Positions 49,059 to 60,773 of a stretch of 64,000 bases of DNA are shown piece by piece (position 1 is the first letter of the stretch; every line of letters starts with the position of its first letter). The notes under the pieces were generated by a model. The model saw nothing but the letters and a program-made list of their open reading frames with translations, was not told where the DNA came from and made no database searches. Both the position numbers and the translations under genes were made by a program. Origin of the DNA: Tulasnella sp. 424 (taxonomy: Eukaryota; Basidiomycota; Agaricomycetes; Cantharellales; Tulasnellaceae). Location of the stretch: NCBI GenBank assembly GCA_019633425.1, contig WSUB01000004.1, forward strand, positions 620,001-684,000, in the 5' to 3' direction.

Positions 49059-50869
49059 CTACATACTGGAGACCCCCTCCGGTCCCGATGTGACGTCTGA
49101 CCCGGATCCTAGGAGACTTTCCGCTCCAGAAACCAGAGGTTGAGGCGCTTCCAGCCGTTCTTGCCACGGTCGGGTATTTCGTACGGCGACTGAGTACTGC
49201 CAGCGACTATTACTATGTATAGTCAGGTCTTCAAGCTCTTTTATTGCATTCTAAGGGACGCCGCACCCTGCATTTTGAGTAACACAATTTCCACCAATGT
49301 CCAGGGAGACTCACCCCAATCCATAAATCTACGTTTATCTCCTCCGCACCATCAGCCAAAAGTAAGGGCTTTTGATTTCTCAGGATGCGAATGCAGTCCT
49401 CTCGCATCAGATTCGCAATATATGTTTCTCGCTGGGACATATCTGGCGGCAGTCGCTTCAGCTCGAGAGCGAAACAAAAGAGGGTACTCGCCATACCGAG
49501 TTTCCATGGTCCTAATGGAATAAACATCGACCTCGTTCTGGGATCGCGGTAATTGGGGTTCGATTCTAACCATCTATTTAAAAATAAATCGGCATAAGGG
49601 AATTCCATACACGCGTCGACCGACCTTTGCCAGTGCAAGCAGCTATCTACCGAGAAATTTCCTCGGTTGTGTAATGCTCTGTAAGTTGCCGACCAAACGT
49701 ACTGGAGCCATGTAAAGCTAAAGCAGCAAGGTCATCATGATCAGGGTGTTTGGACTCATCACGTCTAGCGCTCACCCTTCTTCGCCCGGTTGAGTGGTCG
49801 GAAGAGGTTGACATTTTGCATCGTATATTTGCTGGATAGACATGACTAAGTTATCTATTGTTGCGCTACGACAAGGTGAAACGTACCGGGATCCCAGTTA
49901 CCAATAGTAAAATACCGTTTGGTCTCAAGGTCCTTGCAATCTCGTAAACCCAAGACTCGAAGTCGTTGATGCCCAGCTGTGCCGCTCGCATGTGTACGAC
50001 ATTGAATGCACCTCCATAGTGAGCAAGCGATAGGTTTGCGTCATCGACTTCGAATCGGCAGTTTTCAGGAACGTCTGCGTCCGTCAAGAGCGCTGGGGGC
50101 ACAATGTCCAATCCGACCACGTCTGCATGAGGAAATTGGAGAGCCATATCGACAGCCCTGGTTCAAGTGGCTGATTAGTATTATAGAAAAAATTTGCGAA
50201 GACCCTCACCATCGTCCCGAGCCGGTGCCTACGTCGAGGACCGCGGGCCGTGGTTGTGTACTTAGTTGCAAAGCAGTCTCGACGAGATGCTTGGAAGCGT
50301 AGAGACTTCCCAAGTGAAGCCTCAGAGCTACGTGTTGGATATCCAGTCGAGCGTGCTCGTCATCGTCTGCAGGAAGCCTAAACAGACGTCATTGGGTTGA
50401 GCGAGTTTTGGCCCGGAGGTGCACGGGAAGCATGATCGCTTACATATACAGATCAGACTGGTTGTTAAATTCCCGACCGTGGACCGTCTTAAACTACAAT
50501 CAAAAAGAATACACATATGAAGCGAATCGCTAGTAAAGTTGGACTTCGGACGCACAAGAGGTCCGTCCGCTAGCGTATCGCTGATGTCATCGTCTGTTTA
50601 AGGGCCCAGGAGTGACGGAAAGACATACCAAATGAATGAAAGCTCACCAGCGACGGTGTCTCCGAGGCTTCGGAAGGTGCAAGATGCCGCTTCTTCTGGG
50701 AGGCAACGAGCCCTCGCATAGATATCGAGTCATGGGGGTAAACAGTAGAGACGGTGTCGTTCAGATGGGAGGCACTGCGCGAAATCGTGCTTCGAAGCTC
50801 TGCGTCGCCCGAGGCATCCGACAATGGCACATCTTCGTTGTCATAGACTGCCCGAGATGGAGCGTTCAT
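49059..50869 (-). CDS. LaeA-like SAM methyltransferase, copy 7
   Basis: The start at 50869 gives MNAPSRAVYDNEDVPLSDAS, then STVYPHDSISMRGL and PSEASETPSLVSFHSFG. The micro-exon is at 50556-50569. The SAM domain has LDVGTGSG-type sequence before MALQFPHADVVGLDIVPPAL, CRFEVDDANLSLAHYGGAFN and IARTLRPNGILLLVTG. Later exons give WLESNPNYRDPRTRSMFIPL, MSQRETYIANLMREDCIRIL, KELEDLTIHSNSRWQYSVAV and RNTRPWQERLEAPQPLVSG. The stop is at 49059. The sequence is continuous in frame. Nearest relative in the window is copy 6. Substrate unknown. Confidence 0.75.
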
Positions 50870-51956
50870 CAAAGGAAGCGCCTTGTGATGTTGGGGAGGT
50901 TCTGGGAGCGCCTGGGAAGGTCGCTGAGGCAATTATGAGATTCGCCTTCGTGGCAGGCCCGTGGTACTAATGTGTGCTAATAATAACTGTCTTCCGGTCA
51001 TGTGAGATCTCCCTTACTTCAAGCGTTCCCCTCGTCTGGATCGGGCCACGTGGTCGGACAGTGAGGTGCCAATACTCGGGTGCGTGTTGCACGGCACGTA
51101 CCGGCGTGAGCTTCATCCATCATTCAAAAGCAGAATGTTGGATCCCAAGCCAAGCCGGACGATACCTTGGAAAACGCTTAACGCGTGCTGATTTTTATTT
51201 ATTTGTATGTTTCTCTCTCTGTGCGCGTCGATTCACTTTGTTTGTCTATTTCTGTCTGATATTTACCATTCGGATGGAGGTCTGTTCCATCCGTACGGTC
51301 TCGTCTCATTTCACGTAAAGCCAGTTTCCGTCGTTCTTATATTATCGCGATTTCTTGTTCTCACGTACCTCAATTCAAGTTTTTACCGAATCGGCGAGGG
51401 ATGCCTATTCCTCTGCTGATCATTCTTCCGTTACCCTACCCGCTCTCTTGTACACTAGTGTTTATTATGACAGTTGATTAGCTAGGCTAAATAAGTTGAA
51501 GTACCGAATTGCTGAGGCACAAATCTACAATGGCGCCGGGATTTTCGGTCCCCTCGACGAACCCCGTGCCTGAAAGGTCAAAGGCCGCGACCGAAGGCTG
51601 AAAAAGGAAAGGCCCACAACACGTACGCGGTTTTGCATCATCCTCCACCGAGTTCATGACCTCCACCGTGTCTGCCACGGTTATCTCCACCCTACGCCTT
51701 CTTTCGACTTGGTGAGCGTAAGCAACATTGGCCAATTCAGTGGAGGACACACTGTGTCCGTACGTGGCCTTTTTGAGGCTGCTCGCGACCTTATTGGGAC
51801 ACCGGAACACGATAGAACGGCGACGCGTATAAATGACCAGAAATGCAAAGGCTCTGGATCTCCTCAATACTAAGGAACTCTTAGACATACAACGTTCCCT
51901 CTCTCTCAATCGCTTCAGCTTTCACGTCCTCTGCAAATTTAGATCCTACAACACCC
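50870..51956 (+). promoter_or_regulatory. divergent region with TATA box for the aldo/keto reductase
   Basis: tataaat at 51828-51834 lies about 125 bp before the reductase ATG and is followed by a C/T-rich leader. The left part must hold the promoter of methyltransferase copy 7. A 140-codon minus-strand frame (51487-51909) has no known domain and overlaps this TATA box. Confidence 0.5.
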
Positions 51957-53494
51957 ATGGCCGACACAAGCAACCAACAGCAACCTCCCATGGGGTATGT
52001 CCGGTTGGGCAAGTCAGGTCTTAAGGTCTCCAAAGTTATATTGTACGTTGCTTCCCGAACTTGGCGGCATCAAATCATAAACGACGTGTTTTGCTAGGGG
52101 ATGCATGACCTACGGCTCACCCAAGTGGGATGACTGGGTTCTCGAAGAAGAAAAAGGTTGAAATTTTGGTCCAATGGGCGGCTCTGTTCGACTCACCGGC
52201 TTAAATTCACTTCAGGGGTGGAACACATCAAGGCAGCCTATGATATGGGCATCAACGCTTTCGACACAGCGAATATATATTCCAACGGTTTGTCTGAGGT
52301 TGTTTTGGGCAAAGCCATCAAGAAATACAACCTGCCTCGGGATGAAATTGTCGTGATGACCAAGTTCTGTTACGCCGTGCCCCGAGACACAGATTTTGGT
52401 GGATGGCTGTTAGCCGGTCCAGCTGAACTTGACAGTATGAGGTACACCAACCAGTACGGTGCCAGTCGTAAAGTAAGCAAAATCGACTAGCGCGACAGCT
52501 CCTTCATTTCTTATGACTTGAATATTCCCTCTACAGCACATATTCGAGGCTATCAAGCACTCGTTGCAACGCCTCCAGCTCGACTACGTTGATGTGTACC
52601 AGCGTGCGTGAGGATTTCCCTCTCCGTGTATAGCCATTCACGCTATTCCTCAAATAGTCCATCGTTTTGATCCCAACACTCCGATCGAAGAAACCATGCA
52701 AGCTCTTCACGATGTCGTTAAAGCGGGCTACGCGAGATATATCGGCATGTCCTCGTGCTATGCTTGGCAGTGTAAGTGAACCTCCATCCACTCTTCCTTC
52801 GTTTCTTGCTCATCAAACCTGCATCTAGTCCATAAGATGCAGGCCTACGCTCGCGAACACGGTCTGACTCAGTTCATCTCCATGCAAAACTACCACAACG
52901 CGGTATACCGTGAAGAGGAGAGGGAAATGACGCCCCTCCTTCAGGACATGGGTGTTGGCATGATTCCCTGGTCTCCCTTAGCCAGAGGTTTCCTTACTCG
53001 GCCCATTGAAGCGGAGACAACCAGAGGTCAATCGGACATGTAAGTCTTCGAACGTTCGATCGAGACGGGATGGAGTTGATCGACCCTTATGGCAGGTTTT
53101 GGAAGGTCACAGGATGGGATGCAGCCAAGGACGAACCTTCACTTGAGATCAATAAGCGGTACGCATATAAAAGCTTTTAATGGTTAGACTTTATGACCGA
53201 GTATTTGAAAATAGCGTTGCTGAGATTGGGAAGAAATATGGGGTTAGCATGGCCCAAGTTGCCCTTGCTTGGTCGCTCTCTAAGCCATTCATGACGGCGC
53301 CAATCATCGGAACGTCGAGCTTGGAGAAACTGAAGGACACCATCCGTAAGGCGACCTTCTTCTGCTGGTCTCGGGAATTTTTTCGCTAACCATTGCTCGG
53401 TGTTCCAGGCGGAGCAAATCTAAAGCTCAGCGAAGAAGATATCAAGGCTATCGACGAGCCCTACAAGCCCAAGCCCATCACTGGGCACTGGTAG
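51957..53494 (+). CDS. aldo/keto reductase, fungal aryl-alcohol/versiconal-type
   Basis: An NADPH-dependent reductase of aldehydes or ketones with a TIM-barrel fold. The start at 51957 gives [20 protein letters not shown]. The catalytic tetrad is visible: Asp in [10 protein letters not shown], Tyr in IYSNG, Lys in [10 protein letters not shown], and His in [14 protein letters not shown]. Later parts: [71 protein letters not shown] and [12 protein letters not shown]. The end is KPKPITGHW. One required intron (53159-53187) is only 29 nt; reading through it would hit a stop. All other introns are normal. Confidence 0.82.
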
Positions 53495-53854
53495 TAGTCG
53501 AGCAGAGTACCCGTACGGCATTCATTAATCCAACGACATGTGTGCATTGAATCTTAGAGGGCGTGCTCTCGAGGCTGCCGCGACTTTCCACGAAACGGCG
53601 CGAGGAGAGATGACTGAGGTAAAATGTCGCTTATTGAGTCTGTGATGCATTTTGTCTTTTTTCCCCTTGGCCCGGCCGAGTAGGATTCCCTGTCTGAGGC
53701 ATTTTGCCCTCGCACTTGGCGCTCGAAACGGTTAACAAATGGTCCTTTAGGTCGTCTTCGTCGTTAACGTCTCGAGAGCGTCTAATCGACTCTTGGAAGG
53801 TAATTTACAACATGGAAGCTTTAGTGGAATCGATTTAGGTAAGACACCGGCTGT
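53495..53854. other. intergenic region between convergent genes
   Basis: 360 bp between the reductase stop and the F-box stop. Nothing recognisable. Confidence 0.5.
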
Positions 53855-55419
53855 CTAGAATAGGCTGTTAGGATGTCGACTCTGCGATGTTCCTTGGAGT
53901 ACAGGAAACTTCACGTTCCTGAATTCATTCATCGCCGCCAACCTTTCGCTAAGACCCAAGGAGGCACTCGAGAACAGCCCATCGAGCTTTCGAGGTGCCG
54001 CCAACGAGCCCGTCCTGATGGAGCTACGCCTGAGGACCGCTATGCAGAGCCGTAGTAACCCATTGTTATCTATATCGTATCGGTAAGTTGAATCATTTAT
54101 TAAGATTCGTCGAAGTTTCGGACAGGGCCAATGCTCCGCGTATTCGGCTCCGTGCACCGGTTGCGGGGCAGACAAGTACTGAAGAATTGGCTCCTGATCG
54201 TTCCTCAATTCCAGGACTTCTATAGTCTGCCGCAGGTCCTCTTCCATCCGTATCATGAGAGGGATTGTCGTAAGATCCGCCTGGGACGCTAGGACACCGA
54301 AGGCACGAGCACCGAGCGACAGGGATGTGGCTCCCGGGAAATTCTTCAGTCCAATAGCCTCCGCTAAGTCATCCCATGCCTCTAATCCTCGCAGGAAAAC
54401 AGATAAAATCGAGCCCGAACATTCAGAAGTTTGAAATGGTATGCTGGGCGCGAGCCATGCCGGATTTAGCGTTTGTATTTCTAAAGAGCCGCTGCCATCG
54501 GTGTATCGCGCGGTGTATGCCAGACGGATCTCCTTTGTTGCCATGAAAATGCGGCTGAGTGCTTTTGGTAGTTCGGAAGTCGATGTGGTTTCGAAGTGAG
54601 TAGGTTGGCAATTGCTGACGTGAAGTGTCTTGCATGAGGGAATGGAGAGCCGCCATAATAGGCGGTGAGAGAGCGAGGAAGCGATCGAACTTAGAATGAG
54701 AGTTTCCAGGTGGGGAAGATGGATTAAGCTGCTTTCTTGGGGCTCAGGTAATGGCTCCGGGTAGGAAGGCGCGATGATCTTGTGGATTGGCGAAAAGTCC
54801 CCCGGAGTGTACAAGTCACGGAGGACAAGACGGCGTAGGAGGGGCGAGCCGCGAAGGAGATCAAAGATCTGATCATTCGTGGGAGGACCGTAGAGGCATT
54901 CGAGCCAGAGGGATTCGAGACGCAGGGAATCGAGGATGCCCCAATCGAGGTTGAAGGTTCGTAGATGTAAGGTATGGAGTTTGGTGGGATTCGGGATAGT
55001 GGTCGGTGCCATGCCGCCATGCCTGAATCTAGTGCAACCACCAGGCGTTGAAGATTGGTTGCCGATTTGATGACGCGTTCCAATGACGGATGGTGTCGGC
55101 GGGCTTCGTACTCCAGCCCGATCCACCGACTCGGGCGTGACCGAGCCGCCATGTCTTCCAACCACTTCTGTGTATTGCTCCGCACCATAAGCGGGCCTAG
55201 TGGATTGTGCTTGAGCACGCGGTCGTTTTGGAGTTGGTAATGCCATGGCTGGATCGTGCACCAGAGTTGGGGAGTTCCGAGCACGATACGCTTCCATCTG
55301 TTGCACACTTTCAGCAACGCTTCCGTTTTCTGAACTGTCCATCCGGCGAATCCTCCAAGCGCGATGAGAAAGATATCAACGAGAAGCTCGGGAGGAAGCT
55401 TGTTGATGGAGTCTTCCAT
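53855..55419 (-). pseudogene. F-box-like protein, frameshifted by an 8-bp tandem duplication
   Basis: The 5' part opens MEDSINKLPPELLVDIFLIA, a classic F-box-like start for a substrate adaptor of SCF ubiquitin ligases. It reads on through VCNRWKRIVLGTPQLW to LVVALDSG. There the frame breaks: gccatgcc occurs twice in a row (55008-55015 and 55016-55023). The rest continues in another frame from MAPTTIPNPTKLHTLHLRTF through leucine-rich segments to the stop at 53855. Without one 8-bp copy the two parts would be one frame of about 519 residues. It is a recent pseudogene, a polymorphism or an assembly error. Confidence 0.8.
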
Positions 55420-56392
55420 GCTCCGAGAGAGTAGAAGACGGATTTATGGAAAGAGGAGTAGTGAAAGTGCCAATCGGGTCGTCGGATTGCTGAAGAGTGG
55501 CCAATGTCCTTGATATCTTTGCTTCAAACCTATATTTTTAGTATAAATGTACCCCAGGGGATTGCCTGGAGAAGCGGTATCACTGACCTGTTCACTCCAG
55601 GGACTCAGACAGTTGTACCAATTCCTCGATCAATCAACCTCGCTTGTCCAGACGCACTTCAGAGGATGGTGGGATGTTGTCTCCAGGTAACAGAGCCAGT
55701 GATGTCCGTCTCTCTCGAGCAAAGGGCACAAGGTGATGGCCGTGGTGCTTGGGGGGTACGACGATGACCACGCCATCCGAACAAACGTTCCCTCTCTCTC
55801 TGCATCCCGCCCAATGCCGTTGTTCAGAGCACCAAGTGCAGTCCGCAAAACTCCTATTCAAGGATCTAAATAGAAGGAACTAAATACAATAGACCATATC
55901 GATCGATGAGGATAAAACTAACGAAACCAGACAACGAAGTCCTAAGAAACGGGGAGGGGAGGGAAACTGTGAGAGTGGGTCATATGCATGTCGTGACAGG
56001 ATGAGAGAGAGATCAGAAAGAAAGGAGGAAGGCAGGAGCTAAACAAAAATGAGAGCGACCGACAACCGAGTAAGTCGAAGAGTATTATAGCACACGGGGA
56101 AGAAAAAGAAAGATCAGAGTTAGCGAAAAGCCCAGAAGAACGGAAGGGAAACAAAATGGAACGAGTGAGGTAGTTTGGAACTATCTCTGCATGTCGAGCG
56201 AGAGAGACGAGCAGTAATGAAGTAATAAACAGGCATTACGCGAGGGACAGCCATCATCATCACCAGAATAGTCAGTCGTGATGCGGGTCCATGGAAGGCG
56301 AATCTTGAAGTACGTTGTGGAGAGAGATAGAGAAAGAGACCGGGAGTGGGTTGGCGAAGCCAAAGGGTCACCAGGACGCCTTAAAAAACCGC
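55420..56392. other. intergenic region, F-box promoter and kinase 3' flank
   Basis: No gene was recognised. The part around 55940-56130 is purine-rich and probably the 3' untranslated region of the kinase. Confidence 0.4.
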
Positions 56393-59160
56393 TTATGGGA
56401 TATCCCCATCGTGTGTGAGGGTAACGCTCGAGAAGGCACCGAACAGGTCGTCCTCCGGCGCGAGTTTCGGGCTGAGAAGACCGCCATGCGATCGCAGACC
56501 TCCGTTCGGCGGAGGATCCATGCCGTCGTCGGGACCGAGGCCAGGAGTACCAGGAACGGAGCCCGCACCAGCAACAGCTCGAATCGTACCGTCGCCATGC
56601 TTGTCGAGGTCCATGGACTTGGATTCCCTCATCGAGCGGAAGTTGACGGCGTCGATGCCGTTGGATGCGGCGGGCACGATCGGCGGAGTCTGATTTCGCA
56701 AGAGACCCCAGTTGATCTTGGAGAACCACCTGTGGGCTTTGACTTCGCTGGCTCCGCTTTGGCTTCCCAGTCGATGGGTCTCGTCCTTGGCCAGTAAACG
56801 TAGGATGCACTCTTTGCCCTCCCTGAGTGTGGAAACCGGCATCAGCATCCAGAATAAGAAAGAAGCGGGGGACGGTGGAGGCGTGTGCTGAAAAAGAAAA
56901 GCCGCTTACTTGGTAACCTTGGGTTGCTCTGGGAAGGCAACGTCTAAGGTCATGACGTTTGCGAACGTTGCACTGCGATGAGCACCCTTGAAAGGCGTGG
57001 TAGCGAACTGATAGTACAAAGGGGGGCCACTTAGCAACCACCTCCGCATCGGACGGATTAATCTATTACTCACGATCATCTCATAGATCAGGATCCCCAG
57101 TGTCCACCAGTCAACCGCGGACGTGTGTCCCAAGTTCTTGATCACTTCCGGAGCAATATACTCTGTAAATGAGGACGGGAAATGATCAGCCAAAACTGCG
57201 CCCGGTGACACCGCGTGAAGGTGTGTGATGTAAAACATCGAAGGACTTGCCTTCTGTTCCCACAAAAGAGTTGGTCCTGAAGTCTGATGTGCACACCTTC
57301 GTGTCGATCAGCGGGATCCCTCCGGGTTCGATTTGGGTGACCGTAGCAGGACGACCGCCGGCCTGGCCGGATTGTTTGGCCAGGTCGAAGTCTGTAAGCA
57401 TAATGTGACCGGACTGATGGAGCAAGATGTCTGCGGAACAATGGAACGAAGATGATGAGCGAATTATTCTATTAGGAGCTGCAATTAGGGGTTGCTCACT
57501 TTCTGGTTTTAGGTCACGATAGATGAAGCCCATCAGATGCAGGTACTCCAATGCGGCTGTGACTTCGGCGGCGTAGAAACGAGCATCATCCTCCACTAGG
57601 CATTTTCCCGGACGAGTTTGGAGTGCTCGGAAAAACTCTCCGCCCATACAATATTCCATGCAGAAATAAAGGTACTCCTCGGACTGGAACGAGTGGTAGA
57701 GGGTGACGATGAAAGGATGATTGGCGGTCGCAAGGATCTCTTGCTCAGCGAGGGCACGCTTGATCTTCTTCCTTGCAATCATCTCCTTCTTCGAGAGCAC
57801 TAGTGATATAGACGTAATCAGTGAATTGCCCCCATGCCGGATCCCCCTCTCCCCCCAAAGTATACTAACCCTTCATGGCAAATAGCTTATCCGTCTTCTT
57901 TTCTCGAACCAAGTACACTCGACCCACATCACCTCGTCCGAGAAGTTTGACCTTCTGGAAGCTGCTCGGCCCAACTTGCACACTCCTCACTTTGATGGAG
58001 TTGCTCGAGTAGGTCCGACGGAACGTCTGGCGAGGAGTCTGGCCAGCGTTGGGCGACAGCGTCAGGTTGCCGCCTGGACCATATGCTGACGGGTCCTTGG
58101 GAGATTTTCCGTCCGTGCTTGAGGTCAACGCTGCGACGCTATTGGCGCGAGTTGGTCGGGTGCCTGGCGGTCGGAGGGCTTTGCCGCCTTTTGATGACTT
58201 GGACGAAAGTGTATCGATGGAAGCTGTCCCCAGTTCCGAAGCGGTACCGGGCGGAGAGTAATGGGTTACGACGGTGGGGGAATTCGGAACTGGGGGCAAG
58301 GGGGTGATCTCTGCTGGTGCGAGCAGCCCGTTTTTCGTTGTGGATGAGTTCGAGTTGGGACCGAAAAGACGCTTGGCGTTTGGCGCGGAGGCCACTCGCC
58401 GTATGAATCTTGATGCGGCGGAAGTGGCGGAAGATGGTTTTGCGGGAGGGGAGTTGGTGGGTGATTGGGAAAAGTGCGATCCTGACGGCGATGTGATTGA
58501 TTGCTTGAACGTTCGCGTCGCTGGGGACTGAGACGTTGGCGACGCCGTCAGCTGGTCCGTTGCAATAGCCTGCACGTCGCCTTTTGCGGCAGACGTGGAG
58601 GCCTTGAAATTGTTGTTCGAGAGTTTGCTGAGGAGTTTGTACTTTTCGGGTTTGCGGGTGGCAGGAGCAGCGGACGTAGGGGTCGACACTGCTGTCGTTG
58701 TCGAAGACAAAGGCGAATGAGAAGCCGACCTGTACGGCGAGCCCGGGACTCTTTTGGCAGTGCCATCCATCGTCGCAGCTGACTGTGGTGGGTGATTGCT
58801 GGGTGGCTGTTGCTGACCAACGCCGGTGTTTTGCTGCGAGTCGCTTGAGCGAGTCTCGGAGGAATTGTAAGACCGCGAAAACCGGTCGCTGCTGCTGACT
58901 GGAGGCGGATCAAAAGACGTAGTAGCGGACTGGGGAGGACTCTGATGGATGGTAGGGGAGTTGGGAGGATGATGTGGCTGATTGCGGGTGTCTATGACAA
59001 GGGTGTCTGCGATGATGGGCGTGGTGGGGAGGGTCGGATGTTGGTGATTTTTCTTCTTGATGCCAAAGCGAGGCAGACGCCAACCGCTTGATGTGGACGT
59101 CGCTGAGGGATGCTGAGGTGCTACGGCGACGTCTGGCATTTGCGAACGAGTGGACCGCAT
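56393..59160 (-). CDS. nrc2: AGC kinase, NRC-2 / FPK1 (flippase kinase) type
   Basis: Orthologous by motif to Neurospora NRC-2 and yeast Fpk1/Kin82, which phosphorylate lipid flippases and control polarity. The long N-terminal part is Ser/Thr/Pro-rich. The kinase domain begins [20 protein letters not shown], then [99 protein letters not shown] and TDFDLAKQS (DFD instead of DFG, usual here). It continues [34 protein letters not shown] and [20 protein letters not shown]. The intron before EYIAPE has a GC donor (57163-57250). The start at 59160 follows a pyrimidine-rich leader; an ATG at 59283 is possible. Confidence 0.85.
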
Positions 59161-60773
59161 TGAAGTTGCAGAAGGAGTGAAAAAAGAGAGGCAAAAAGAT
59201 GAGGGGAGAAGAGACAAGTCGCTGGGTGGATGGACTTTCTGTAGCAAAACGTCGTCGGGGACTGGACTGCCCCTGGATGACATAACTCCGACTCCCTCTC
59301 GCAAAAAAAGCCCAACGCTCCATCTCCCCCCTCTATCGAAAATGACACAGGGATTTACCAGTATTGCCAGTCAAGGCAGCGAATTCGAAGACTCGTCTGC
59401 AAGCTTCGTGGTTCTTTCAACTTGTTATCGAGAGCAAACGATAATCGCGCAAGTGCTCCACCCGCATGACGGCACCGAGCCCGCCCAGCGCCCAGGGTCT
59501 TGGGATCACCGGGAGAAGCGGTCCCCCTTGCAGCTGCTTTCAGACCTCGCTTTGATTTGCAGGCGAAAAGCACATCCCATGTTTGAACAAAAAAACCAAA
59601 CACACATCCCTTTTCATGAACACGCTGAAATTAACAAGTTCTGGGGTATTTCGCAATAGCGTCCCTAGTTCGCCACACGGTCTGGGAGAACCATTCGCTC
59701 ATGTGGGCGGTGTTCGGGGCTCCTCACTCCTCCTAAAGATGTCAGCCGACTCGGGTTCGAACAGGCTGGGCTACTTGAGACTTGCAAGTTTATCTCGACT
59801 CAGGTTCATTCTTGGGATAGTGTTATGAAATGAGAAGTCGCTGCACCGACCATGGGCATCTTATCGCATCCATCATTTGCATGTCGCCAGTATTGGACGT
59901 CTTAGATCTACATCCTTTCTTTCCGTGGATGAAAAGTTTCGCAATGCCCAAATATTACATTGAGCTAGGGGCCATGAGTAGAGAAGTACACATCTCACGC
60001 TTGGGGACCAACACCCCTGATGACGCAGAAAACACGATGGTCACACACGTTCAAGCATTCACGTCTTCAATTTTGCCAAGGCGGAGAATTAGGCTATGAG
60101 GTTGGATGGCTGAAGGACGTCAAGTTGCGGGAGACCGTTCGGGAAGCCTTGCAAGTGTGGAAAACAGCTCATGAGGATTGGCTCGACGTTATAAATACTT
60201 GCCAGCTGCACGAATCGACTGCCGAACAGCGCCGCTTGGTGGCTGCACTTCTGTTCGGGAAATCCCCCGTGCCCCTTGTCTGCCTAAATGATCGACACAA
60301 AGCATCCATGGGAAGCTAAAGCAAGCCACAAACGTAAAAATGAAGATCATTCCCAGCTCTCGTAAAATGTGCAGATCCCGCCCGACCTTTTGGGGGTCGG
60401 CCCGTGCGGATCCAAGCCTTTGGTGAAGGCTGAGTTGAGGACAAATAAGACCCGTAGAACAACATCACCGAGTCATTGCTACCAGCTCTAGCTTGTGAAC
60501 CCCTTCCTTCCCTCTTGTTAACTTTGCGTCGAACAGACACGATGGCCGCACACATGCATAGACGAGAAATGAGGTCACAGAATATGGATGATCGGAAGAT
60601 ACTAAATGGCGGGATCTTGAGAGAATAGTCTAGAATGACAAGAATGTGCACTCCGTTCGTTTATCTACAATGAAGCTCGGTTACCGCTAGTACGCGTACC
60701 AAAAAGCTCGTCTGTTATTAAGCCGCGCTCCGTAATCACAAGGAGCGAGCAGTAGCGGTCGGAACTGGAGGCT
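59161..60773. other. 1.6 kb intergenic region with one unassigned exon-like frame
   Basis: Holds the kinase leader and promoter and the 3' flank of the WD40 gene. A plus-strand frame at about 60080-60319 reads protein-like (WLKDVKLRETVREALQVWKT, then STAEQRRLVAALLFGKSP) but has no known domain and no clear partner exons. It may be a gene remnant. Confidence 0.35.

Noticed and set aside
51487..51909. 140-codon minus-strand frame upstream of the aldo/keto reductase
   Set aside because: No known domain; it overlaps the reductase TATA box and leader.
53855..55342. Reading the 495-codon leucine-rich frame as a complete gene on its own
   Set aside because: Its first ~100 codons are the wrong frame of the F-box part. 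The meaningful sequence begins only after the 8-bp duplication.
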